DNA of 64,000 bases from Angiostrongylus vasorum (GCA_018806985.1 JADANN010000432.1:62001-126000), one strand, 5' to 3'; shown: positions 1 through 12,662, counted from the stretch's first letter. The notes: generated by a model not told the origin, from the letters alone. Program-made: numbers and translations.

Positions 1-2307
1 CGGAAGAAGAATTTTATCTGGAAGACCGACACATTGCAGTAAAACGGCTCAAATACTTAAAAATAGTAAGAGTTGTAACATTATCAACAGATCAGCGCTA
101 ACCATCTTCCTGTCCTGGTAGAACAGCTCTACCTAGTAGCCACACCTCAGAAAAGGCTTTATTCCAATGAATATGCCTAAAGTAGTGAAAAAAAACCCAC
201 AATGGAATACAAAAACTATTTGTCTGTGAGTAACGTTATGCTTAAGACAATACTTGAATTTGAATTGACGAATAGGCAATTGAAAAGTGTGCAAACATTC
301 TCCACTCAGAAGACTACAGAAACGTAAACGACCCAGATTGGAGAGCACAAGTAAAAGAGAACTCGGCACTAAACCATCCTAGAAATCAGTGAAGGTTAGA
401 GCAAACAAAGCAAACTACAATGTATCGAAACTGGCAGCTTATTTCGAATTATTGGACCTCCCACGGCTTAACAAGTAATATTCTTTATACTCTTGAGAAA
501 CGCTTTACGGTTCAACGGTTGAATTTGAATATGCCTCCCAACGGTTTACCGCCTCATTGCGGATGAAAGGTGTTCCTGAGTGTCGGGCTGCAATATACAG
601 CGGGTGGATTCATCACTCCGCCAGGGTCTCCCAAGCTGAGGAGCACGACGTTTCCACTAAGAAGCCCAGCTAGGAGCAAACCAATGCTAGGATCCACGTA
701 CCAAACTGGTCGCATGGTGGCAAATCTCCCTCTGATTCACAAGGGCGGCGGCTGCCTGTGGTGGTGCCCACCTGGGGCAGACTTTGGCCAGGCCGACCTT
801 AGGACTCCGTGGAAATACGATGACTAAAGCAGCAAAACTCCGTAAAACGGAAATTATGCTGGAGCCCAAATAACCAGTGAGACGGACCGTCCAGTTAACG
901 AAATAAGTAAGTCTTGAGAAAACCGTATGAAAGGTTGCCGTTATGGGCTTCGTGCCCAGATTTAGACTACCTCATCTCTCCATTTTTTTTTTCTTTTGGT
1001 ACTCACTGTTTAAACAGTACTCATCAAAGCAACAGCAATACACTCACTTGTCTGGGAGGTTGAGAGTCAACAACCAGAGTACTAACAATCCTTTCTGAAT
1101 AGTCCATTCCACATATATGAGTTGTACGTAGCATATCCATCGATATAAACTGATAACTCATTGGCAATATCAAACGCCGACTAAAGTAAGCAAACACGCG
1201 TTTTCATTCACATGCTTTATATACATGAAACTATTAAATAACCTGAAGTGTGTTGCAAAGCCACGAATCCGAAACGCTTTATACGGCATGTACTCCCTCG
1301 TACTCTTAAACAAAGTAAAAACAGTTTCCTACAGAGTCAAATGAAGGTAAGTAAGAAAACGTTAATTCGTACAAAGTCAACAATATTGCTACTTCCCATC
1401 GAGCTGGATTCAATTCTTAAATACTAGAAAAGAATGTAAAGAGAAACTATATGAACCCACTATAAGAAAAAAGTAAAGGAAATAGTTGTAACTGTACCGA
1501 ACGAATCAATGCACGGGTAACGTTGTAATCGTGGCGCGAAGAAGAAGATACACCACCGATCTCCATTGCTGTTATTGCGTTTATTATATGTACATTTGAC
1601 GGACGAAACCTCGCACGCAAATGGAATTTTTCCACTGATCCCAGCAATGTGCGAGTAAACTGTAAAATAAGTAGAGGCTTTAAAACACCCAAAATCATCT
1701 CGCTACCATTCTCAGTGATCCGGATAAACTAAGAGCAATAACCTTACCTCTTCAGCAATAACCCTCCGTTCCAGACCCGGTGAAGCTGATTGCTCATCTG
1801 GATTGAACATCTGAATCAACTACTTTCGAATTCCTCACTTTCAAATCCTATACAGTTTCGGACTCATGACAGAAAAGAAATGTTTTTAAGCGGTCATATT
1901 CAACTGAAAAAACCTGAGGAAGCGCAGGCACTTCTCATAGATCTAGCTCTGAGATGATGCTAAAGGATTAACAAACTCTTGCAAAATGGTAGGAATTGAA
2001 AACCACGAGAAAACACTACCCATGTGAGGACGAAAAATTTTATGCAGAAGATATTCGCCAGTATCTCCTGACATACAAATAAATTACAACGATAAGCGTA
2101 ACAAAGACCATCGCATCGTTCATAATATAACAGGAAACGGAACATTCTAGAAATACATGTGGGAGCAGTTTCATGAGAAACCGCTGAACAGATTCAGACT
2201 GAGTAGATCATCTCCATAATATCTCGAGCGATGCTCTTCCCTTGTTCGTCTGTTATGGCATCCTTGATCTTGTTAACAATGCTTAGCAGGTTCCTTGATT
2301 TTGCCAG
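1..2307 (-). CDS. unidentified multi-exon gene with propeller-like segment (partial at both ends)
   Basis: Not recognised to family level. Eight exons on the minus strand chain with matching splice phases: 2307-2200, 1810-1748, 1659-1498, 1328-1243, 1180-1048, 378-254, 176-146 and 17-1 (continues out of the window). All begin after AG and end before GT. The first exons encode a charged, probably helical stretch (ITDEQGKSIARDIM, then NPDEQSASPGLERR and GSVEKFHLRARF). Later exons encode alternating hydrophobic strands that resemble WD/beta-propeller blades (SSLLLVLSNLGRLRFCSLL, SGECLHTFQLP, then HIHWNKAFSE). A helical region followed by a propeller is seen in several unrelated scaffold and ubiquitin-ligase-adaptor families, so no function is assigned. 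In the first exon a TGA stop lies six bases past the proposed donor (2200), so that exon could instead be the end of another gene. The start codon is not in view. The 1047-379 intron holds a family B repeat. Confidence 0.6.
528..895 (+). repeat. family B repeat, copy 1
   Basis: About 370 bp sharing the block order of five other copies in the window: a start near ACGGTTTACCGCCTCAT, then TACAGCGGG, TAGGATCC, GCATGGTGGCAAATCTCCCT and CCTGTGGTGGTG, ending near CCAGTGAG. No coding capacity or terminal repeats seen. It lies in the last large intron of the left-edge gene. Confidence 0.7.
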
Positions 2308-2367
2308 CTAAAAATTCAAACAAATATAACGTTGACTTTTTATTTACTGCCAACTTCACGGTCCTTC

Positions 2368-2480
2368 GTAACCCGCATAGTGTGGTGGTGAACGTGTTAG
2401 CCTCGGCACATACACCTGCGGTCCAGAGTTTTGCAAACATCTCAGCACCATTGTGGTTATATAAATATACTCATGCAGAA
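2368..2480 (+). mobile_element. SINE-C, degenerate copy
   Basis: Matches the SINE-C family: CCGCATAGTGTGGTGGTGAA (A-box side), CACCTGCGGTCCAGAG and TTTTGCAAACATCTCAGC. The B box is eroded. It lies just upstream of the first visible exon of the left-edge gene. Confidence 0.55.
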
Positions 2481-3059
2481 CGTTATAACCATGCCATATA
2501 TAGCAATGGAATATTTGAAAACTAGTAAATGGAACTCCTAGATATTACAGACAAGCTACGATATTGGTACTACGAAAGAATACTGGTCCGCTATGCAAAT
2601 GTCAGCATCTGGTAGCCGGTTTCGCAATATATATGAAAAATATATGCCAGTATTTTTTGTATTCCGCCACCCCGAAAAATAAAAATGATCCATCACACTG
2701 ATTGGAAATTTAAGAACATTCAAAGTGCTAAACTACAGGCCAAAATACTGTTTGGATTACAGCAGACGATATTGCTTTATCGGAAACTCCAGACAATTTT
2801 CCAGTAAATGAAACAGCTGAGAACATGAAATACTTATAGAACTGGATATGTTCTATCTACGGTCACGGTATGCGTTGCTCAAAGTGTTGTTTTCACCCTA
2901 TTTTGGCCTGAAAGTTGGATTACCAAAAAATGAAAAACGGACTTCAAACTCTAAGTCTTACGAGGAAATGAGACAGCAGCAAACATGGACACTCATTGTG
3001 AAATACCATAACATCTAGTTAGACAGAAATTATTCAACTCTGCTGCACAGTAGTGCGCT

Positions 3060-5280
3060 GGGAAAAAGGATGAACCGAAAAGATGAGTACGGAGTTTTGG
3101 GTTCGTTAGCTGGTCGGTGGATTCTTCGAGTAGCCCGAGTGCGGCCCATTCTGTTGTTTCTTTTGCATAATTCCCCTTCATTTTGTTCTTCGTGTTCACT
3201 GAACGGGCAAGGTACACGTATGAGGTGGTTTGTATAATCAGAGAACCATTTAAGTAAATCTGTTTGCCATGAAATCCTCGTAAAAAGGATCTTCGTCGTA
3301 TTTATGCGGAATCTTTTTTTCCTCATTCGTTGAGCCCACTTAATATGGTCTCTGCTCCGCAGGTTTGCAAGATGACGATGTTGTCGGCAAAAAATAAAAT
3401 TTGAGAAATTTCCATCGAGTGGCTTCCTTATCTACTGCAAAGTGGCAGTAAACAGCTTTGGTGATATTGTGCCGCGTTCTTGAACCCTTTTTCCCATGTG
3501 TGGTCGGGAATCGATGGAAAAGATGTATATTTGTGCTGAAGTTCCAATAACAGTTTCCTAGTGTTCGTACATAGGACGTGTCCACTCCTTAGCCGACTAG
3601 CGCTGGTAGGATTACATTCGTTACGACGTTGTCAAGCACTTCTTCGTTGTCAACGAAGGGTAGGACAAAAGGCAGATGGCAGTTCCGACAGACTTGACCC
3701 GTGAAAGGGTTTGGATGATGTGCACGCAGCAAAATCGCTGTCAGAATCCTACTTGTTCAAGCTGTTGTAACATACGAGTCTTCGATATGCGCAAGAGGAC
3801 AGTCTTCGTGAACAGCTCGTGGAGTACACTCAATAAGCATATTGGGTTATAGTTATGAAAATCCCTTCGATTATTACGCTTCTTGGGTAGGACGACCGTG
3901 CGGGAGGTCCTCCACACTGGTCTGATATTTTCCTTTTCTGGTTTCTAAGGTAAGATGTCATGCGGGTTACACGTAATTTGTGCCCACCAACTCGAATGAA
4001 ATCGGCGGCGATACTAACAGATACTACAACTGTGCCTCGCTTCATGCTTTCCAACGCAACTCGAAATTCAGAGGATGGAATTCTGGGAGGTTTTTCACCA
4101 CTGGAGATTTCGGGGGTACCAGACGGGAGCTGTGGAGCAAAGCAGATCGGTATAGAACATTTCCATTATCAATTCTATATCATGATGGGATGTAGTGATA
4201 ATGCCATCTTCGTTTATCACAGCGGATAGCGAAATATTATAGTTATAAGGGTTCCGCCGGCACTTATATAGAATGGATCGTTTTTGAACTGCTTCCAATA
4301 ACTTTTTCTGCCTATACCGATGTAAATCCTCCTGCAGATGTCATCCACAGCTGGCAAATAATGTCAGAGGTGTTATGTGTGTTGGAGTGGGATAAGTTTC
4401 GGTGTACTTTCGTTTTCGAGCAACTCCTTAGTGATAGTAGAGAAGGGGTCTAAACTCCTTGTTTGAGAGACTGAAGCGAGTTCGGCACAAGTTTTAAGTC
4501 ATTCGACAAGGAACGTCTATTCCTCGGTCAGGTGTTCATTTACCTGCCGGTCATATTAGGAAAGAATTTCATTGTGAATGTCCTCGCCATACAAGAATTG
4601 TTTCGTTTTTCTTGGATAATGATAGAAGTTCTTTCACAGCTTATGCCTGAATCGAATCTTCACACGGAAAATGCGATGATCAGATCCTGTAGAGAATCCA
4701 GGTACCAATAAGGTGGCAGTGGGGCACCATTTCCTGTTAGTGAAAATATGGTTGATCTCCGCATGAGTCGTGTCATGAGATTTCTACAACCATCGGCGAT
4801 TCTCTCATCGAAAAATGAATTCTATTTCATTATAGCGACCTGTTACGAACGGAAAGCTTCCGAGATGGTTTCTATCCTCATTTCGATTTCGAATTAATTT
4901 TTCTGTCCTTTGTACGGTTTCGTTGTCGTTCCTAATCTGGCAATGGAGTCTATGATAACAAATTTATATCGTTGCGGATTGCTTCCTCCAGCTGGTTGTA
5001 CAGCGCGTCCAGTTCGCTCTCATCAGCTGTCAAGTTGGTGAATAACAGCTGATGATACCGACTTTCTTTTGATGCACAATTTGGAGACAAAGAACGACCA
5101 CGTCCGGTGACAGGATTCCGTATGAGTTGACTGACTATCTTGGAAGTAGATGGGTGTACGGGAAAATCAAAGCTTATGACAATTCTTAACGGAAATTTCC
5201 CTCCACGAATAACACGAGCATCGTTATCTAATTAGGTTAATGTCGGTCTCCCTGGTTTTTGTCTCCTGTAGGGCGATCAC
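3060..5280 (-). mobile_element. old non-LTR retrotransposon relic (endonuclease and reverse transcriptase)
   Basis: The minus strand carries fragments of a LINE polyprotein broken by stops and frameshifts. Around 5150-5290 are endonuclease-like pieces (VIALQETKTRETD, then VIRGGKFPLRIVISF), around 4980-5040 a piece like ELDALYNQLEEAIRND, and around 3700-3850 a reverse-transcriptase-like piece (LLSVLHELFTK, followed by the QAGFR region as EQVGF). The order endonuclease then RT fits the minus strand. It is more diverged than the RTE copies at 39-49 kb and seems to be another subfamily. The 3' limit near 3060 is uncertain. Confidence 0.6.
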
Positions 5281-5514
5281 ATATGATTTGATAAGAAGAA
5301 CATAGCTCAAATGTTGACGCAAGAATTGATTTGATTGATTTGAATTGAAAGAATTGATCAGATTGTTCTGGCTTTATAAGTGCACAGCAAGAATCAGTAT
5401 CTATGGCGTGTCCTGGGCTTGCTCGTTTTGCTGTTTCTACTGACGTCCTGCGCAACCCGGGATTTGATCGCCGCCCACTGGTTGTCTCACCCCCCCAAAT
5501 CGTAGACGGAAGCG

Positions 5515-5845
5515 CCTAGTGTGTAGGGTACTGAGGAGGGAATTTTCCTGGTTTAGTTATCTGGAGCCCCGAGGTCAGACTAGCCGAACCCTTTTTCAGA
5601 TCATCACCACCGCAGGCAGTAGTCGCACTTGTGGATCACAGGGATATTTGCCATCATGCGACTAGTTTGATACCAGGATGGTGGTGGATCCTCGTTTTCG
5701 TTCACTCTTAGTTGGGTTTCCTGTTGGAAACCCCGAACTCCTTTTCAGCTCGAGAGATCCTGCTAGGGAGGCGTACTCTGTGTTGTGCACCGCAGCCCAA
5801 CAACCATAAATAGCTCCCAGTCACGATGAGGCTGTAAACCGTTGA
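5515..5845 (-). repeat. family B repeat, copy 2
   Basis: Reverse-oriented copy. Shared blocks visible on the plus strand include CACCACCGCAGGCAGT, GCGACTAGTTTGATACCAGG, TGGTGGTGGATCCT and a terminal GTAAACCGTTG. Confidence 0.65.
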
Positions 5846-5909
5846 AAGAAGGCAAAGATTATACAAACCAGTGGAAATACTATCATAGATGTTTGATGAA
5901 AACATGAAG

Positions 5910-6045
5910 ACTGATGATAACTAGGATGATGCTGAGATATTTGCAAAACTTCGGACCGCAGGTGTCTGCGGGTTGGGGAACGAACGTGCTACTACCCTTC
6001 CCGGGGGTAACGCGTTCACCACCACACATACGAGTCCTTCGTTTC
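5910..6045 (-). mobile_element. SINE-C, reverse-oriented copy
   Basis: Contains GATGCTGAGATATTTGCAAA, GACCGCAGGTGTCTGCGG, CCCTTCCCGGGGGTAACGCG and CACCACCACAC, the reverse complement of the SINE-C head and body. It abuts family B copy 2. Confidence 0.6.
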
Positions 6046-7154
6046 GCTTGTTTCTATTAGTGATAACCACCATTTCTAAAACACTTAAATATATTTTTTC
6101 CTTACTTATTTACACCATTGCTTAACATTTTAAATTTCAATTACTTTTAACCAGTGATCTGCCGTTTAATCTACCCATATCATCAATTAGTAGTATACTG
6201 TGATGAGCACCCTTAACATATGCGACTATAAGAGTTGTTATTAATACACAAGTGGGGAGGGTAGAGCACACCAAATGTATTGATTTTGATACATATAGAT
6301 CTCGGCGAAAAATTGGGCGTGGCTAGGAACAATAAACACATAAAGTTTAGTGTATTCGCGAATACCACTTTCTTATTCTCAAAAATCGCATTTCATTTAT
6401 GATTAGTCAGTAACTTGTCGCTTCTGATGAGCTTAACAGATACCTACACAAATTCTTACCGTGGTCAGTCAACCTCTCAGCGCAACCTTCCACTCCATAG
6501 TCACAATGAATCGAATCGACTATATGCAACAGCTTCGTGATATGTGAATTCTAATAGTCGAGATGAATTGAATCGAGTAGAACACCTCGTGAATACCTTA
6601 TTTCTGTTCAAATCGCTACACCTGTTAACAAGGCGATGTCGCGCAAACAATTGTCAAAATACCTTATGTAACAACCTCGTACAAACCTTAGTGATACAAA
6701 AATATGCTAATAATAACTTTCTACATGAATGAGTTGAAATTCGGTTGGTATGAAAACTTTTGTTGGGCTAACGCCTCCGCGTCTTCGCCTACTTTAGAGC
6801 CGCGCTGATGGAGATGAAAGCGCCGAAAGATTAGCCGAATAAAATTTTTGTACGTACCAACCTCGTGTCAGCTCAGTCAGCAAAATGTTTCCTACTTTTT
6901 ACCCAGTTTTGATGACGGTCATGTTTTAAAATATGCTAGTAATGATGCATTAGTTCTTTTTGGTGTCGCGAAGAGAGATCATTCCGTTGAATGCACATAA
7001 TCACGTTCATATCAAGCCAGGTGCATATAATGTTCACAGCTATCCCCACAATGTTGATTAAGAAGTGACAGAAAATTTCAACGAAGAACCGGCCCTTGAT
7101 TTCGCTCTACTTCATTCAAATCACACAATACTTCTCATTAATCATTTTTCACGG

Positions 7155-10100
7155 CTAACATATCGCAGGCGTATTGATCTGGAAGTGTAGGTAAAAACTC
7201 TGATAGTCTAATGATCCTTCTTCACATTTTTTCAGTTCATTTTTAAAATGTTTCTTAAGCAACAGCAGAAAGAAGCTTTCATGAGAAAACGTACCCTTAT
7301 TACTGTGGTGTCTCCCCACATAAAAGTAACTATTGCTTGAAGTAACCGAACGATGCTATCTCTGCTGAGATATCCAAAGGAGCTAATCGTTTCGCACTTC
7401 TGTAATCCATGCAGAAATTGTATCAAATTCTAAAAAGCTCAGTACGTTGAAAATCCATTCAACAACACACCTTTACGATACCCCTAATCGCATCTTCTCT
7501 TGGTCCCAACTCCGAGACCTTCTCAGATCGATTAAGCAGTAATAAGCTCCAATTGGCAAGGGTCGAAGTAGCAGCAAGCTGAATCAAAAATACATATGCG
7601 TTCATTGAAGTGAAAGAGAAGTGTTAGCTATTCGAAACAGGATGACATACAACGAACTAGTTAATTGATCAGTAGATTAACATGCAACAATTACTTGTAA
7701 TGCCACTTTGTTGCTCATCAGCTGATTCGTGACTGCAGTAAAAAGATTCTGGAAGTCGTGGCAAAGCATGTCGCGACCATAAGGATGAGTGAATGCATTT
7801 GTCATTGATCGACATACAAGAATACCGATTGCATCTGGAGGTTCACTCATTAGCAATGCCGACAGACGATGATGTGTACTCTCCCCACGGATCTAAACTA
7901 ATATCATAAATTCTCCATCTCAAGCACCGTCCTGGTAAAAGTACTGTTTTTACAGAAAATTGCAAACTGCGACAATCGAATCTTTCTGGTAATTCACCTT
8001 CATATCGCAAAAATATGCATTGAGATATTCATGGAGCAAAGCTACGCGAAACACGTCAAGAATCGGAACTAAGTCGGTCATTGTCCACTGCAGACCAACG
8101 TCAAGTGCAGCTGCTACGACTTCAAAATCGATGACCTCTTCAGATCCCGACATTAAGCGTTGAATGGCAGTGATCTGCGAATCACTCAACTTCAAGACGT
8201 GTTGCTTTTCGTTTACTTCAACAAGCTTAGCAAGTGCTTTAGGACTTAACTGTTCAATTCCAAATCGATAATAGCACGAAACAGGTACTAGTTCACCGCG
8301 TGGTCTTTTCTTATCTAATGGAAGACAAGCGCTGGGAATCATACTGCTTGTAACGGAATCTGATTTGTGACCTCCGGAACTCGTAAAGGGATCACCGCAT
8401 CCTTGTACAGAAGCATTTTCAAAAGAATTCCCAGGAATATATCGACTAGTACCAGTAAAGGGATCAGCAATGGCAACGGAGGACAAAGAACCAGACGTTT
8501 TTTTAGGCACGTAACGATTGCTACCTTTAAAATCAAAACACTATTAAAAAAGGAGCAAGTATTTGAAAGATATGGCAAAACATGAACACACCAGTAAGTG
8601 GATCAAAGAATTCCGAGGATTGACTAGTATTTGAAGAGTCACAAGTCTGAGAACGTAAGAGACCAGTTACCTATAATAAAACAGCAAGCAGAGGTCAGAA
8701 AAAAAAGACTGACGAACACATAAAGTGTAAAGTAGGGCTTACAAACCTTGGCCAGAAATGATATTGGCAAATTATGTTTTTCTACGAATCTCTGAGCTAC
8801 AACTTCCGGGTCTTCATCCAAGTTGTAGGGTAATCGAAGCTTTCGTCCATCATCAACAGTAACGTCAAGAGCGTAATCGTACTCCTACGAGAATATGACA
8901 AATGTCGATAAAAACTGAGCGCGCAACATAACAATACGCAGATGTACGTAGATCAACCAAACAAATTTGCTCAAAAACAAAAGTTTAGTTACACAGACGC
9001 TTCAAACCTTCCCATCTACCGTCACCCTCTGGGTGGGTTGCACCCTATGTTGTCTTCGCGCGGCAGCAGCTGCCTCAGGAACATGTCCCTTGATGTATTC
9101 CGTGATTTCGTCCAAATACGAAACTGGGAGATTGTAATCCTCAAAATGTGAACGAATAAACTTTCGAACACTCTAAAATCAAAAACCAAACAAAAAGTTA
9201 TACAGTAATGAGTATGTTATGGAAACTTGTACAAATAAAGCACTATAACAAATGAAAATCAAAAAATTTCTAACTTTAATGAACTTCTCGGCCGCTAACG
9301 CAGGATCTGTACCCTTCCTGTAAAACAGCTGCATATTGGGAACACCGTCATCAAGAGAAACATTAATCCGAACAGTTTCATTAGCCTAAAAGACCAATAC
9401 TATGAATAAGTTGCAAAAAAAGATCCTGATGTACGAACTATATGCGAGAACACCGCCATTCTGGCAGCATAACATATGATTTACCAATAATCCCAACAAA
9501 CCTTTTACAAAGAATCCTGATCTGACCTTCCAACGGTTAACCACCTCACAGTAGCTTAGAGGTGTTCTTGGGTGTCGGACTACGATGTACAGCGGATGCA
9601 TTCATCTACCCAGAAGGGTCTTCAAAGCTGAGAACGAGTCCGGCGTATCCATCAGGAAGCCCAGCTAAGAGTAAACCAATACTAGGATCCGTCACCATCC
9701 TGGTGCCGAACTAGTCGCATGGCGGCAAATCTCCCTCTGATCCACAAAGGTTGCGACTGCCTGTGGTGGTGACGACCTGAGGCAGACTTAGGCCTGGCTG
9801 CCCTCGGGACCCCAAGGAAACACAATAGCCAAACCAGCACAACTCCGAAAAAAACGGAGATTGTGCTGGCGCTCGCACAATCAGTGAGGAAGGGAGCATC
9901 CAAGTATCCAAGCAAGCAAAGAATCCTGATCTGACCTGATAAAACTACTTATCGCTCACCAATTTATTGGACATACCTGCTGTTCTCTTCGCTCAAGCTC
10001 TTTCGCAACTTTTGCTGCAACAGCATCTTCAAAGGCTGCTAAAACGGTATTCGACGCCTTATGATTCTCCTTTTGTGTAAATATATATATGCATCCATTA

Positions 10101-12662
10101 CTAAAATGTGAAAATATTGATAATTAATAAAGGCCGATATAAACATTTTCTGTTTTTCCGTGTGTAATCCCTGGACTCGGTTTATTTTGTGAAGGAAAAC
10201 ACTACATAACTTCCATCAGGAAAAAACAAATTCTGTGATTTTGACGGTATTTTTCTATTATTGAATCCACGCAATCTACAACTGCCATTAATGGATTAGA
10301 AAAATATCACAACTCCCCTTTAACAAAATATCGCGGAACTAACTTTACATGGGTTTGTGCCGTTTTCTGATGATTCTCTAATAATGGAAAAAGCTATGTT
10401 AGTTCATATATTTTCTAAAACATGAACAACACAAAAGAAGACAATAAAGATGAACAGTAATAAAACATGCCTGGCAGCACAAGCAAAGTCGCCATTGGGA
10501 AGACCTTTAACTGCCCATGCCGTTTGTGCAGGTGAATGGATAATTTGGCAATGAGAGAGGCTAAATTTATCTCCATCACAGGTTTTCTTCCATACTTCTA
10601 TATGGCCACCTTCACTACAAGACAGTACGTACGAATCAACGAAGGATAGGCTAAACATTAATCCGTTCAAAGTGTAAAGCGATCAAACTCACAGAATACA
10701 AGGAACAAAGCAGGATGAAGTTCTACCTGAATATGAACGTTTCTATCGAAGAAGGAAAACTGGACAAACACACATCAGACTGAATATGCCACATCCGGAT
10801 TGAAGCATCATTGCCGGCCGATAGAAAAAGATCAGCAGAAATCACAAGAAGTGCTCTTACAACATCGTTGTGGCCTACACAGTAATAAAGTACTTCTCAA
10901 GAAAACTTTTTGTATGCCAGACTTAATGCATTATGTTTCACCAAATCATGTGAACCCTCCAAACAACAACCACTATGATGCTGAGATGTTTGCAGAACTT
11001 TGATTCCAGGTTAGAGTTTTGTAAATATGTCAGCGTCATTATGACTGTATTTCACACAATACCCCACCGTGAAAAATTAATACACAATAAATTAATGTGA
11101 GAACATTGTGATTGAAGATAGCTTGCACAAAGTTCATGAAACATTTGTTCAAAAAAACTAGGAAATAGTGAATGAAAAATAATTCTACTTAAAACATTTT
11201 TCTGATACAAAAGAAATGGTTTTCAGGTGGGCATTGCCATTCTAATCACTCTCGATAGAAATTGCTACCAACTAAAATCAGCAGCCAACTAGAGCGTTGT
11301 TTCAGCTTACTATACATAGGAATACTATCGAACTACACTAAAGGGTGAAGTATAGAGCTCTCGGCGTTGATCAATCCCTGAGGGATGCGCCATACATTCG
11401 ACATCATTAAGCATCGTTGGAGGCGATTGAATGCATATTTGGCCTTTATAACGACCCGAGGTGCCCCACCGATGTATCAAACCAGTGATACTATCCTCCT
11501 AGAACAAGTATGGTACCAATTTGCCAACCCCTAGAGGGATGGGAAGGCTTGGTGAGCCTTGGGCGCGGAGATGGAACCCATGTGTATTGTAGGGGGCCTC
11601 CGACCACTGCGCTACACGCGCCCCTCATTGAATCGAACTATACTAGGACGATAAATCTCAATGAGAAATAGAGGCACAAGATACAGCACAGAAACAATGT
11701 ACATGTTAACGGCAAACCTGTGTAAGTTCTTATTAAGTTGTCGTCATGCCAAAGTTTAATGGTCTTGTCAGCACTTCCTGTGAGGTAAAAACCTGGAGAG
11801 CACTCAATCGCAGCTAACGCCCAAACAGAATATGTATGACCGGTGAGAAGTAGGGCCTTAAATAAGTACCTACGACCAAAGCAACAAAGTTAACGCTATC
11901 CAAAGTATAACAACATACAGAAAACTCTGGGAATAGAAGATGCTTAATTGGCCAAACGACAACGTTATTATCCCAGGAACCACTCAGAAGGATGTGGTTT
12001 TTCTCATCTACGTACAGACAGCATACTAAATGCACAAGAACATTTCAATTACAGAGTAAGACAACAAAGCAATACGAAAAACAACGTCTGGAAAGATACC
12101 ATTTGAGGAATGATGCGTGAGTACAGTCAGAGGTTCACTGGATCCTGAACCATAAACTGCAATCGAACCATCTTTTCGACCAACAAACACCAGCCAACCA
12201 TCAGATGAATCATAGTAGCCTACAGAGTTCACAAACAATCCTTTCGGTTGAGGAAACGAAAGCGCCTCTGAGAACTCCCCTCCTCTATAAAATGTAGGAA
12301 ATAACATGAAACATAAAGGCTAAGGTCTAAGGTAACCATCTTTACGCCATCATTATATGGAAAACCAAACAAGCATAATATTAGTTGGCTTTAGTTTTGA
12401 TGGCATAATGCATCTGCAGACGAAAAACAGAAGCAAGGAAAAAGCCAGTAACCAAATCCAGAAAGACTGGGAAAGCAAACCTTTTGTTCCAAAATTTCAC
12501 AACATCATCGCGTCCGCCAGAAATAATAACGCCCGCTGAAGTAGATGTTATACATTTCACATCCGTATTATGAGCATCGATCACCCGACTGAGGTAGAAC
12601 TCGTCTGTCTGCGTGGTTTCGTCCATTTCGACGTCATTCATAACACTCAAGCAAGCAGTCAA
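7155..12662 (-). CDS. PLAA / Doa1 / UFD-3 orthologue (WD40-PFU-PUL ubiquitin-binding adaptor)
   Basis: PLAA-family proteins bind ubiquitin and, through the PUL domain, the AAA-ATPase p97/Cdc48, to sort ubiquitinated cargo. Minus-strand exons: 12662-12481, 12284-12100, 12025-11919, 11856-11718, 10874-10727, 10650-10471, 10377-10344 (tentative), 10069-9977, 9385-9275, 9172-9026, 8884-8747, 8670-8592, 8524-7998, 7892-7695, 7578-7471, 7429-7295, 7178-7155 (tentative). All phases agree; about 844 aa, near the human length. WD motifs: LSGSWDNNVVVW, LTGHTYSVWAL, GSADKTIKLW, LSAGNDASIRMW. PFU: VDDGRKLRLPYN and FVEKHNLPISFL (~aa 442-490), preceded by a second PFU-like unit (~356-440). Linkers DPLTG and DPFTG, then PUL (~600 to end) with LAATSTLANWSLLLLNRSEK. 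The ATG at 12662 is the first of several near the N-terminus (M1, M8, M13). The last exon and the 10471-10344 join, which needs a GC donor, are uncertain. The intron at 9976-9386 carries a family B repeat; the intron at 11717-10875 carries SINE-A and SINE-C pieces. Confidence 0.9.
9525..9915 (+). repeat. family B repeat, copy 3 (PLAA intron)
   Basis: Full-length-looking copy inside the intron between exons 9 and 8 of the PLAA gene, opposite to the gene. Shared blocks: CCAACGGTTAACCACCTCA, GATGTACAGCGGATG, CTAGGATCCGTCACCATCC, CTGATCCACAAAGG and a terminal CAGTGAGGAAGGG. Confidence 0.7.
10965..11090. mobile_element. two SINE-C 3' ends head-to-head
   Basis: A reverse SINE-C 3' segment (TGATGCTGAGATGTTTGCAG, about 10975-11000) is followed by a forward one (TTTTGTAAATATGTCAGCGT, then TTTCACACAATACCCCACCG, about 11013-11075), giving an imperfect palindrome in a PLAA intron. 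Confidence 0.5.
11350..11628 (-). mobile_element. SINE-A copy 1 (PLAA intron)
   Basis: Near-full-length copy reading right to left. The 3' block GGCGTTGATCAATCCCTGAG is at the left; the tRNA-like head (reverse complement of CCGACCACTGCGCTACACGC) is at the right. It lies in the same orientation as the gene. Confidence 0.75.

Larger units (their letters stand above)
2308..7154. other. intergenic block between the left-edge gene and PLAA
   Basis: No convincing exon was found here. It holds a SINE-C scrap (2368-2480), the LINE relic (3060-5280), a family B copy (5515-5845) and a SINE-C copy (5910-6045). AT-rich single-copy DNA fills 6050-7150, apart from a short hammerhead-like fold-back scrap at about 6755-6840. 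Any 5' exons of the left-edge gene would lie here and were not recognised. Confidence 0.5.
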
